Origin: Amygdalobacter indicium
GTDB taxonomy: Bacteria; Bacillota; Clostridia; Saccharofermentanales; Fastidiosipilaceae
NCBI RefSeq assembly: GCF_029101545.1
Contig: NZ_CP118866.1
Location: 248,001-312,000, forward strand
Direction: 5' to 3'
DNA length: 64,000 bases
Below the pieces are notes generated by a model. The model worked only from the letters and a program-made list of their open reading frames with translations. It did not search any database and was not told the origin of the DNA. Positions within the stretch are counted from its first letter, which is position 1; each line of letters begins with the position of its first letter. This document shows, in pieces, positions 36,911 to 45,571 of this stretch. The position numbers and the translations under genes are program-made.

Positions 36911-38599
36911 AAGTAATAAAAGCGACCCGCATAGCAGGAAATAAAGCGACAGGTAACTTGGTGTTTGTTCTGTTTCGCCGGTTTTAGCTACTTTGCCGAT
37001 TTGCTGCGCTTGTGTGGGAGCTGCCGTAGTTAAAGGGGCGTCCGTCGCTTGCTGTTTGCTCGGCGTTGGCGGCTGTGATGGCGAATTTTGTTTATAAGTG
37101 AATGTTATAGTTAATTTTTCGGCAGCGGAACTTTTTGTCAAAGTGCCGACGGTAAAATCCTGTTCCGGCGGAGCGGCGGTAAGACCGTTTATTTTATTAT
37201 TAGCTACTAATTTGTATTTACCCGGCTGTAAGAACAAGCGCTTACCGACTTGGCGTAAAGAGCCTTTGACCGCTTCACTGCCTCGCAGCAGAGAAGATAA
37301 TTCCTTGCCGCTTAAATTTGCTGTTGCTGCAACTTCACGATTATCGCTCAAATCGGCAATTATCAGTTCCTTTTCGCCGGCAGAATTAAGAGCATATAGA
37401 GAAAATTTCCCGTCAGCATAATTTGCCGGAGCGTCGGCTTTAATAATTAATTCGGTCGGAATCGCGGCATAAGTCAAATAATAATGTTTAGCGGTCAACT
37501 TTTCTTTATTTTTTCCGACAGCGAAAGAGAAACAGAAATTTCCCTTATTTTTTACGCTGTTTTCATCCCAAACGTTATTTTCCGGTTGGTCAATGTCGTT
37601 ATCTATGTAGATATAACCGGGTATTGGGGTGCTTATAAGCTGCTCAAGGGTCAGCTTGCGGTTAAAACGCTCCTGTCTTTCAACAGTATCACCGGCAAAA
37701 GAAAGAAAAGGTGTAGCGAATTTTGAAATCTTATCACAATCAAAAGGTGCCGGGCCGCTGACGTAAGGAGCTTTTAAGTCCTTCAGGGCTAAAGCGACGA
37801 AAGGCTTGGCAGAGAAACGGTCATTCGAGTCCCCTTGACTGCGCGGCGACAGCTTAGCTTGCGGCTGTAGGTTGGATAGTTGTCTGTAAGCGGAGTCTTC
37901 AACGAAGTGGAAATTTGCCGTTACCAACGGGACAAAGGCGGTAAAAGTAGGAGATGCGCCGCTGCCCTCCTGATTTATAGCATTCGAGCCTATAATAGTG
38001 TCACACTCAGGCGGCACGTGATAAATAATGTGGATAAAGGCTTGATTCTCGCTCATATTATAGGTAAATTTTTTATTTTCTGTCAGTTTTTCGCCTACAA
38101 GTTTACCGTTGATATAGAGCGTAAAAGGAAGATGGCCTTCAACAGCGGTATTTTCATCAAGCGGAATCGAACCGTCCGCTGCCGCCTGAGCATAAGAATA
38201 TTTTAAATTCCTGATTTCACCGTCAACTTCAAGAACATAATCCTTTTTCACACGGGGAATAAAAATGAAACTGTCGATACGACTTAACGATTTTTTATAA
38301 TAATTTGTCCACGAAGTCAAATTCGCTTCGTGGGAGGTTTGCAGAGAGAATTCCTGTCCGATTTCCGTGTAATAGATTTTTTCTATCCAGGGAAAAGGTC
38401 GAGAACTGACTGTCGTACGTTGCAGTTCTTCTACTTCAGCCGGCGTGATAACCTCGGGGAAAGGGTTAATGATATTTTTGTCGCCCGTGAAATCATATAC
38501 GGTATTAGTAGCGCCGGCAGCGCGGCTTATCTCGATTTTACAAAACATAAGAAGTGCGATAATTGAAACGAAAACGAAAAAATGAGAGCGCCGATTCAT
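36875..38599 (-). CDS. Wall-anchored surface protein, paralogue of 32595 gene
   Basis: 574 residues. Signal peptide about 1-28 (ends ISRAA). Shared blocks with the 32595 product: NPFPEVITPAEVEEL, ANFHFVEDSAYRQLSNL, PGYIYIDNDIDQPE, LTAKHYYLTYAAIPTEL. A C-terminal Cna-B-like part, a Pro/Thr/Gln linker and VAKTGE (537-542), hydrophobic stretch and NKRN tail follow. The ribosome site GAGGAAGG is strong. Sits tail-to-tail with the MFS gene and back-to-back with the S8 protease gene. An inverted duplicate is likely, but the two have diverged well beyond a recent copy. Confidence 0.8.
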   Translation of the reverse strand: MNRRSHFFVFVSIIALLMFCKIEISRAAGATNTVYDFTGDKNIINPFPEVITPAEVEELQRTTVSSRPFPWIEKIYYTEIGQEFSLQTSHEANLTSWTNYYKKSLSRIDSFIFIPRVKKDYVLEVDGEIRNLKYSYAQAAADGSIPLDENTAVEGHLPFTLYINGKLVGEKLTENKKFTYNMSENQAFIHIIYHVPPECDTIIGSNAINQEGSGASPTFTAFVPLVTANFHFVEDSAYRQLSNLQPQAKLSPRSQGDSNDRFSAKPFVALALKDLKAPYVSGPAPFDCDKISKFATPFLSFAGDTVERQERFNRKLTLEQLISTPIPGYIYIDNDIDQPENNVWDENSVKNKGNFCFSFAVGKNKEKLTAKHYYLTYAAIPTELIIKADAPANYADGKFSLYALNSAGEKELIIADLSDNREVAATANLSGKELSSLLRGSEAVKGSLRQVGKRLFLQPGKYKLVANNKINGLTAAPPEQDFTVGTLTKSSAAEKLTITFTYKQNSPSQPPTPSKQQATDAPLTTAAPTQAQQIGKVAKTGETEQTPSYLSLYFLLCGSLLLLSGHFAPINKRN

Positions 38600-38776
38600 A
38601 GGCCTTCCTCTTTTCTTTGTTAAATTACATTAAATTTATATTAAGATTAGCATAAAATTTTCCCCCGGGAAATAAGCTAATATTTCACTTTTGTTACAAC
38701 TGAACAAAAGCAGCAAGGGCAAGAAGCCGTGCTCCGTGCTATAAGCACAAAATGTTATACACTGCGATTAAAAAGC

Positions 38777-38805
38777 TTGAACAAATTTATGAATTAAATT
38801 AATAT
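38777..38805 (+). promoter_or_regulatory. Promoter of S8 protease gene
   Basis: TTGAAC (38777-38782), 17-bp spacer, TAATAT (38800-38805), 42 bp before the start codon. Good match to a housekeeping promoter. Confidence 0.6.
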
Positions 38806-38847
38806 TCTTCATATTTTACAATTATTAACAGAATAAAGGAGAAAGCT

Positions 38848-41800
38848 ATGAAAAAAATCAGCATGGCATTAGTGCTTGCCGGTATACTTTTTTTCAACAA
38901 CGTGGCCGGAGTGACACTGTTGGCGGCAACCGATAAGGGAGCAGAAAAGAACGGACAGGCAACAACTGCAAGTGCAGCCGAAACGAAAGAAGAAACCGTT
39001 CGAGTTATTATTCAGGCCGCAAGTAGCGACACGAAAGAAGCACTGAAGCGTGAAATAGCCCTTTTACCGGCAGCTAAATTAAGAAATGACTTCGATATGT
39101 CTTTTACCGGATTCTCTGCCGATATTAAAGAAAGTGATTACTGGAAATTACAATTTGACAGCCGAATTGCTAAAATTACCAAAGCTAAACTCTTTTATCC
39201 TGTTATGGCATCGGCGAAGGCTATCGGCCAGATTGATGCGGCCGTCAGCAAATTCCACAATAAGGGCGAAGGAACGGTTATTGCCGTAATTGATTCCGGT
39301 CTGGATGTGACGCATAAAGATTTTCAGAATCTGGATGATCCGAGCAAGGCTAAAGTTCAGACGATTATGCCGTTCGGCGGGGAAAACAAAGATACGAAAT
39401 TTAATCTGAAAGTTCCCTACGGCTTTAACTTTGCCGATAACAGCTACCGGATTAAAGGTTATGCTTCCAATCACGGTATGCACGTGGCGGGAATTGCCGG
39501 TGCCAATGCGCCTGACAGTGATTTAGCTAAATTTGCCGGAATTGACGGCGTAGCGAGCCAGGCACAAATAATGCCGATGGTTGTTTTCAGCAACAATAAA
39601 GAAGCTAAGGGCGCGCAGGAAGACGATATTATCGCGGCAATCGAGAAAAGTATCGAGAAAAAAGTTGATGTCATCAATATGTCATTGGGCAGCGGCTCGG
39701 GTTTCAGTGACCCTGAAGATCCTACGGCCAAAGCTATCAATAAGGCGAGAGAAGCGGGAATAATGGTCGTTGTAGCAGCCGGTAACGATACGGCGGCATT
39801 CAGCAACAAAATGAGTAAGGGTGTGGAAAATATCCACGGCCGTAAGGATATCGGTATTGTCGGTTCACCTTCAACTTCTCCGGCTGCTTTGTCGGTCGCT
39901 TCTATGGAAAACACCCATACTTTTATCCGCAAAATGACCTTCATGGAAAAACAGCAGAAAGTAACATTTCCGTATTCCCTGGATAATGGTAAAAATGACG
40001 GTTCAGCGCATAGCGTTGTCGACTGCGGTCTGGGTTATGAGAATGATTTCAGTGGTAAGTCTTTGCAGGGCAAGTTGGCTTTAATTAAACGCGGTAAGAT
40101 TACTTTTACGCAAAAGGCGAAGAATGCCAAGGCGGCAGGTGCTGCGGGCGCAATTATTTATAACAGTGATGATATTAAAACCAATTATGCTATTGAAGGC
40201 ATGGGCGATTTCCCGGTATTTAATATTTTGAATCGCGTCGGTGTGCGCCTGTTGCAAGCTTTGCAAAGTGACCCGAATTTGCAGGTTACATTTAATTTGC
40301 AGGAAGAGCAGGATGTTAACGAAAACAGCGGCAATATGAGTTCTTTTACCTCGTTCGGTACAACGGCGGAATTGGATTTTAAGCCGGAAATTACGGGTAT
40401 CGGCGGTCAGGTTTATTCGACCGACAATGATAATAAGTATGTTATGATGAACGGCACATCTATGGCCTCACCTTATGTAGCCGGCGCTTCGGCTTTAGTT
40501 ATGTCGCAAGTGAAGAAGGATTTGCCCGGCTTGCCCGATTATGTTGGCTTTACCAAGAAAACGCTGATGAATACGGCCAAGATTGTTATGAATAAGCAGG
40601 CGGGAAATGCGATTCCTTTCTCTGTTAGACGCCAGGGAGCAGGATTAATTCAGGTTAAGAATGCTATGGAAAACCGGGTTCTCGCTACTTATGAGACGGC
40701 TGACGGCGAGGCGGCGGCAGCATTGCGCAGTTTCAGCGGCAGCAAAAGTTTTAAGATTAATTTGCGAAATTATTCGAATCGGGCGCTGACGTTTACGGTC
40801 GATCCGGGAAAAGTGTATACAACGGAAACACTTAACGATAATTTATTGGAGCGAGAGGCGGCGGCAACAATCAGCACTGATGTTAAAACTCTGACTTTGC
40901 AGCCGGGAGCTCAAAGTCAAGTGAGCGTAACATTGGATGCGGCGGCGGTTAAGGATAATTTCGTCGAAGGCTATGTGCGCTTCCTTTCGCAAACGGACGG
41001 CCAGCCGGATATTCATTTCTCTTATATGGGATTTGCCGGTGACTGGAATGCCGAGAATATTTTCGATAACTTGGATACTTTAGAGAACAAAAAAGAAATA
41101 ACCTACGGCGATACGCGCTTGATGACGATGAATAAAGATCCGCTGAATTTCTTTGACAGAGGTGAAATTGTGCCCTTGGGTGTCAGCCCCGATGACCAAA
41201 AGAAAGGAGATGTCAAACCGGCAGAAAAATACTGGTCAATATCTCCGAATAAAGATGGTCGGGCCGATGTTGTCATTCCGCAGATAGGCATTTTGCGCAG
41301 CGCCAAAAGCGTCGAATTCAGCATCTTGGATCAGGACAAAAAAGAACTGAGAAAATTAGGTAAGATGGAGAATGTGCGGCGTCAAAGCTTGCGTAATTTC
41401 ATCAGCAGAAAAGAAAGTAAGCAGTTATTTACAACTTTCCCGTATATTGAAGGTATGTGGGACGGACAGCTTTATAATCAGCAAACAGGTAAAATGGAAG
41501 CGGCGGCAGACGGACAATATTATTTAGCAGCGACAGCTCATTTAACTGCAAATTCGGAGCCCCAACAGCTGCTCTTCTCTCTCAAAGTCGATACGGAAGC
41601 ACCGACAATTGAATTAATTAAAGCTGCCGACGGTAAAGAATATGAGTTGACACCGCAAGGTCGTTTGTTCAAGTTCACTGTCAAAGATAAAGTGGGAGTA
41701 GCAGAGGTCAAAGCGGAAATAAATAAGAAGACCTTACAAGTCACGGACAAGGGCGACCATTATGAAACTTTGGCGCCTTATAGTACGGAAATGGGCGAAA

Positions 41801-44061
41801 ATGTGTATTTGACAGTCAGCGACTATGCTTACAACAGCAAAAAAGTTAATGTCAAAAATGTTAAAGGTAATTCTTTGAGCTTTACTAACTGGAAGAGCGT
41901 TATTAATAAGAAAATAAATACTATTATGGGCGAAAGTTACAGCGGTGTGACCCAAAATAAGGATACGGCCTATATTTCTCTGAAATTCGTCAGCGCTAAA
42001 GACCAAACGGAGATTACAAGTAAAGATTGTCCGGTCAAAAACGGTAAGTTTGCTTTTGCCTCCTTCGTACTGACGCCGCAACAACAGGGGAAATATAAAG
42101 CGTTTGCGATTGAAAAGAACGCGGATAAGAAAGTGATTAAAGAGACAGCTTTAGGCGATTTTGTCTACGATTACGTGAAACCGAGCCTGACCTTTAATTA
42201 TGTGTCCGAATTGAAGGGCAATGATGTAAAGGACCCGCAAAAAATCAAAGCCAAAGACCCGAATTATAAAGAGTATGTGATGCGTAAGAACAAAGACGGC
42301 AGCTGCACCTTTACCGGTAAAGTTCAGGACAATGTTTATCAGCCGCAGGAACTTACACTTACAATTGGTACACGTGAAAATAAAGTTGAGATTCAAAAGG
42401 ACGGCAGTTTCACTTATGTTTTGCAAACACCGTCGAAACATTTTGACTTTATCAATATTTCCCAACCGGCGGAGTTAAGTGCTTCCAATACAAGTTCCCT
42501 GTTTGAGGGCTTGGATTTAGGCGGTTTCCTTAGACCTTCCACTGCGAAAAAGAAAAAATTGGAGAGAACTTATGTCGTAACTAAGTACTTGGAATATGAT
42601 CCTAATGCAACGCCGCCGACGACAGGCACAATTTCGGAGCCGGAAGCTGCCAAGCCGGAATTTAAGCTGACAGTTAAGCCGCAAAAAGCAATTGTTAATA
42701 TTAAAGAGACGACCAGGTCTTACGGCCAAGTGGCAAAACGGGCCGACGGATATTATTACAAATTGTACGGTTATACCAACGATTCCAATTGCGAAGTTTA
42801 CGTCGCAGGCGAGAAAGTTACAGCTAAAAAGACAAGTTCAGGTCTGAATTTCTTTAAAGAAGTTAAATTGCAGGAGGGGATGAATAATATCAATGTGCGG
42901 GCAACAGATGCTACCGGTAATGTATTACAGGAGCTGAAAGTCAGAATTTTACTTGACACCAAATTACCGACATTGATTCTGGACAGTCCGACAATAGAAA
43001 GTGAAGAAGCGGCGCCGAACGCTACGTCGCAGGCGCAAACGCCATCCGGGCAACAAGCTCCGGCTGCTAATCAAGGCGAGAAGTTCGAAGTTATTAAAAC
43101 TTGGAAAGATAGTGTCGTTTTTGCCGGCAGCATCGAAGATGAAAGCCAAGGATATGATTTGTTCTTGAATGGTGATAAGCTGCTTTCTTATAACAGTAAC
43201 GGTGCTTTGGGCAATAATTTGCGCCACTTCAAGCGGAGTGTAAAGGTTAGTGACGGTAGTATTCTGATTCTGGAGCTGGCCGACGCTTCCGGTAACGGTA
43301 AGGTTACCAAGTATAAAGTTAAAAAAGTGAGCGGCCCGAAGCTGGTGGAAGTTCTTGATTTGACGGAAGAGAAAACAACAGGTTATGTTCGCGTCAGTTT
43401 GATGAGCAAAGACGGCAAAGCTAAGGTTTACGATGTGCTGGCCGGTGCAGTGGATGTGGCAGAATTACCGCAATTGCCGGCAGACAGTGACTATAGATTT
43501 GACGGTTGGTATTTAGATGAAGGTTGCAGCAAAGAATTTACCGGTAAAATTACTGCCGATATGACTTTGTATCCGAAGTTCGAACCGTTGGATGTCGCAA
43601 GGCCGATAATTGACAATGGAGATGAGGATGAGCAGCCGGAGCAAGATTCCGAGCAGGAGCAGATTGATGTCAGGGACGCTGTGCAACGACTCTTACCCGA
43701 CAGGAACGAAAATCCGACTCTGCCTGAACCGGTGCTTGTGCCGATGCAGGCGCCGCAGGCCGGACGTGGTAGCGGCAATAAGCAAGTAGTTGCCGCCAAG
43801 TCGGAGAATAAAGTGCGGGCGACGACAAGTAAGTCGAGCAAGGTTACGGAAACAACGCTGACAAGTACGAGTGAAACTAAGCGGGAAACTCAGCCGACTT
43901 CGACGTTAAAGCCGTTAACTACGACGGCAGCGGAAGTGAACGAAACTAACGCAGCAGCACCGTTTAAGCGGGTGATTATCGGTTTAATCATTGTCGGCAG
44001 TTTGAGCGTTTTAGCGGTGTTACTATATATTTTGCTGAAAGAACGGCGCGTTGAACGTTAG
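38848..44061 (+). CDS. Subtilisin-family (S8) cell-envelope protease
   Basis: 1737 residues, secreted. The catalytic triad is visible: Asp149 (AVIDSGLD), His209 (NHGMHVAG) and Ser538 (NGTSMASPY). A PA domain (about 385-480) is inserted between His and Ser, as in lactocepin and C5a peptidase. Fn3-like and beta-sandwich domains follow (about 640-1450). An InlB/Listeria-Bacteroides-type repeat (YRFDGWYLDEGC...TADMTLYPKFEP) lies near 1555-1590, then a Pro/Thr stalk. Unlike its neighbours it has no VAKTGE or LPXTG: it ends in one membrane helix (about 1710-1730) and KERRVER. It probably cuts host or milieu proteins. Ribosome site AAAGGAG. Confidence 0.93.
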   Translation: MKKISMALVLAGILFFNNVAGVTLLAATDKGAEKNGQATTASAAETKEETVRVIIQAASSDTKEALKREIALLPAAKLRNDFDMSFTGFSADIKESDYWKLQFDSRIAKITKAKLFYPVMASAKAIGQIDAAVSKFHNKGEGTVIAVIDSGLDVTHKDFQNLDDPSKAKVQTIMPFGGENKDTKFNLKVPYGFNFADNSYRIKGYASNHGMHVAGIAGANAPDSDLAKFAGIDGVASQAQIMPMVVFSNNKEAKGAQEDDIIAAIEKSIEKKVDVINMSLGSGSGFSDPEDPTAKAINKAREAGIMVVVAAGNDTAAFSNKMSKGVENIHGRKDIGIVGSPSTSPAALSVASMENTHTFIRKMTFMEKQQKVTFPYSLDNGKNDGSAHSVVDCGLGYENDFSGKSLQGKLALIKRGKITFTQKAKNAKAAGAAGAIIYNSDDIKTNYAIEGMGDFPVFNILNRVGVRLLQALQSDPNLQVTFNLQEEQDVNENSGNMSSFTSFGTTAELDFKPEITGIGGQVYSTDNDNKYVMMNGTSMASPYVAGASALVMSQVKKDLPGLPDYVGFTKKTLMNTAKIVMNKQAGNAIPFSVRRQGAGLIQVKNAMENRVLATYETADGEAAAALRSFSGSKSFKINLRNYSNRALTFTVDPGKVYTTETLNDNLLEREAAATISTDVKTLTLQPGAQSQVSVTLDAAAVKDNFVEGYVRFLSQTDGQPDIHFSYMGFAGDWNAENIFDNLDTLENKKEITYGDTRLMTMNKDPLNFFDRGEIVPLGVSPDDQKKGDVKPAEKYWSISPNKDGRADVVIPQIGILRSAKSVEFSILDQDKKELRKLGKMENVRRQSLRNFISRKESKQLFTTFPYIEGMWDGQLYNQQTGKMEAAADGQYYLAATAHLTANSEPQQLLFSLKVDTEAPTIELIKAADGKEYELTPQGRLFKFTVKDKVGVAEVKAEINKKTLQVTDKGDHYETLAPYSTEMGENVYLTVSDYAYNSKKVNVKNVKGNSLSFTNWKSVINKKINTIMGESYSGVTQNKDTAYISLKFVSAKDQTEITSKDCPVKNGKFAFASFVLTPQQQGKYKAFAIEKNADKKVIKETALGDFVYDYVKPSLTFNYVSELKGNDVKDPQKIKAKDPNYKEYVMRKNKDGSCTFTGKVQDNVYQPQELTLTIGTRENKVEIQKDGSFTYVLQTPSKHFDFINISQPAELSASNTSSLFEGLDLGGFLRPSTAKKKKLERTYVVTKYLEYDPNATPPTTGTISEPEAAKPEFKLTVKPQKAIVNIKETTRSYGQVAKRADGYYYKLYGYTNDSNCEVYVAGEKVTAKKTSSGLNFFKEVKLQEGMNNINVRATDATGNVLQELKVRILLDTKLPTLILDSPTIESEEAAPNATSQAQTPSGQQAPAANQGEKFEVIKTWKDSVVFAGSIEDESQGYDLFLNGDKLLSYNSNGALGNNLRHFKRSVKVSDGSILILELADASGNGKVTKYKVKKVSGPKLVEVLDLTEEKTTGYVRVSLMSKDGKAKVYDVLAGAVDVAELPQLPADSDYRFDGWYLDEGCSKEFTGKITADMTLYPKFEPLDVARPIIDNGDEDEQPEQDSEQEQIDVRDAVQRLLPDRNENPTLPEPVLVPMQAPQAGRGSGNKQVVAAKSENKVRATTSKSSKVTETTLTSTSETKRETQPTSTLKPLTTTAAEVNETNAAAPFKRVIIGLIIVGSLSVLAVLLYILLKERRVER

Positions 44062-44092
44062 GAAAGCAAATGCTTGCTTAGCAAAATTACAG

Positions 44093-44129
44093 GCTCTCTT
44101 CGCCCTTTACAGGCGAGGGGAGCTTTTTG
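44093..44129 (+). terminator. Terminator of S8 protease gene
   Basis: A 12-bp stem (44093-44104 with 44112-44123, two weak pairs) followed by TTTTT. Confidence 0.8.
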
Positions 44130-44210
44130 TGCAGATTAGCGGTAAATAAAGGCACGATTTGTGAAAAATAGAGAAAATGATTAAAGACGGAAAAGTTGCA
44201 GCATTATCTA

Positions 44211-44238
44211 TTGATAAAATCCTTTTTTTGTGTAATGA
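44211..44238 (+). promoter_or_regulatory. Possible promoter of secreted-protein pair
   Basis: TTGATA (44211-44216), 16-bp spacer, TAATGA (44233-44238), about 45 bp upstream of the ATG. Moderate match. Confidence 0.35.
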
Positions 44239-44283
44239 TACTGATAGTAGCTACTGAAATTTTAAATATCATAGAGGTGCGAT

Positions 44284-44787
44284 ATGAAAAAAATATTATC
44301 ATTGTTGTTAGGATCACTATTTTTATTGAATACTGGTAACGTATTAGCTAGCGGTGATCAGTGTAGTTCAGTACGTTCTCCAAGATGTGAAGATACTTAT
44401 TATTATGAACCATACTATAAAACTTTTGAATATAGAAACGAATTTAGAATGGAAGCGGACAATGTAGTAGATTTAGTAGTGACCAGAGAAGTAGAAACGT
44501 ACAAATCTTTATCTATTTCTGCTGAAGCGGGTGTGGATATTGATGCAGTAATAGGCCATTTGAGTCTTGACTTTTTAATGAAACGGGAAGGTAGCGAGCG
44601 TTATGTTATCAGAGCTATGTGGCCTACAAAAGCAGGTAATAAGTATGAATTAACTGCGGGCATGAAGATCGGCGTGGAAAAAGGCTATTGGGTTCATATG
44701 GATGAATATTGTAATAGAAAAGAAGAAAAATATATAGAAGCACGGGGAGAAATAGAAGAGTATGTTCATTCTCGGGTGATTGGATGA
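44284..44787 (+). CDS. Secreted protein of unknown function
   Basis: 167 residues. Signal peptide 1-23 (ends NVLAS). The mature part has three Cys (DQCSS, PRCED, EYCNR), a Tyr-rich segment (TYYYEPYYKTFEY) and a beta-rich middle (VVDLVVTREVETYKSLSIS). It is more AT-rich than the surrounding genes, with codons such as ATA and AGA, suggesting transfer. Ribosome site GAGGTG. It overlaps the lipoprotein gene by 4 bp, so the two probably act together at the envelope. No family recognised. Confidence 0.75.
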   Translation: MKKILSLLLGSLFLLNTGNVLASGDQCSSVRSPRCEDTYYYEPYYKTFEYRNEFRMEADNVVDLVVTREVETYKSLSISAEAGVDIDAVIGHLSLDFLMKREGSERYVIRAMWPTKAGNKYELTAGMKIGVEKGYWVHMDEYCNRKEEKYIEARGEIEEYVHSRVIG

Positions 44788-45494
44788 AAAAACATGTTAG
44801 CAAATTTGCTCCTGTTTTCGCGGCATTGCTTGTTTTTACCTTAACTGCTTGCAGACAAACTTCCAATATTCAGCCGAATATAAGCAAAAAAGTAAGTACT
44901 GAAAATACAGTAGCGGAAGATACCGATTTTTATAATTTGAAGAATTTAGTTTTTAAGTATGAAGGTGAACTTGTTTATTATCCCCGTGCCGGAGAATACT
45001 CTCTGAATTTGACCTTAAAATTCCCCAACTGTTCCATGCGTGATGCTAAAAGCGGCAAAAGCGCTGAATATGCCTATTTATCATTTCATGCCGGCAGAAT
45101 CGGGGATAAGGACAACTATCCTTTAGGGTGGGACCAAAGTAAGAAAAAAGAGTATGTAAATCCGAACAGTAAATTTCAGTCGGAGCGGCATGAGTTGGAT
45201 AAATTCGGCGGTGAATTGATCGGTTTCACTTATCGGAGCGTAACGACTTTACCCGACGAAAAATTGTATCAGATTAAATTGGCCGAGGGTAATTTCCCGC
45301 AAGAATTAAAAATAAGCTTGAGTTCACATGACAAAATGCTTTTAGATTCTCATAGTCGCCAAGTGCTTAAGGAAGCCCGGGAGAAAGGACATCCGGTGCA
45401 ATTAGGAATAGCTTTACGTGATGATAAAGGAACTGTGCGGCAAATTTGCAGTCTCTTCCTGGAGGACGAAAATAAGAAATATCCTGCCTGCTAA
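44784..45494 (+). CDS. Lipoprotein of unknown function
   Basis: 236 residues with a clear lipoprotein signal: MKKHVSK, hydrophobic core, lipobox LTAC with Cys23. The mature part is beta-rich and charged, with no recognised domain. Co-translated with the secreted protein upstream (ATGA overlap). A strong terminator follows. Confidence 0.78.
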   Translation: MKKHVSKFAPVFAALLVFTLTACRQTSNIQPNISKKVSTENTVAEDTDFYNLKNLVFKYEGELVYYPRAGEYSLNLTLKFPNCSMRDAKSGKSAEYAYLSFHAGRIGDKDNYPLGWDQSKKKEYVNPNSKFQSERHELDKFGGELIGFTYRSVTTLPDEKLYQIKLAEGNFPQELKISLSSHDKMLLDSHSRQVLKEAREKGHPVQLGIALRDDKGTVRQICSLFLEDENKKYPAC

Positions 45495-45514
45495 AGTAAA
45501 AAACTAAAGTAAAA

Positions 45515-45555
45515 AGCGAGCTGCAACTGATTAGCTGCGGCTCGCTGATTTTTTT
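45515..45555 (+). terminator. Bidirectional terminator between lipoprotein and pepN genes
   Basis: AGCGAGC (45515-45521) with GCTCGCT (45540-45546), then ATTTTTTT. On the minus strand the A-run becomes TTTTTA, so it can end pepN as well. Confidence 0.75.
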
Positions 45556-45571
45556 GCAATCGACATCGACG

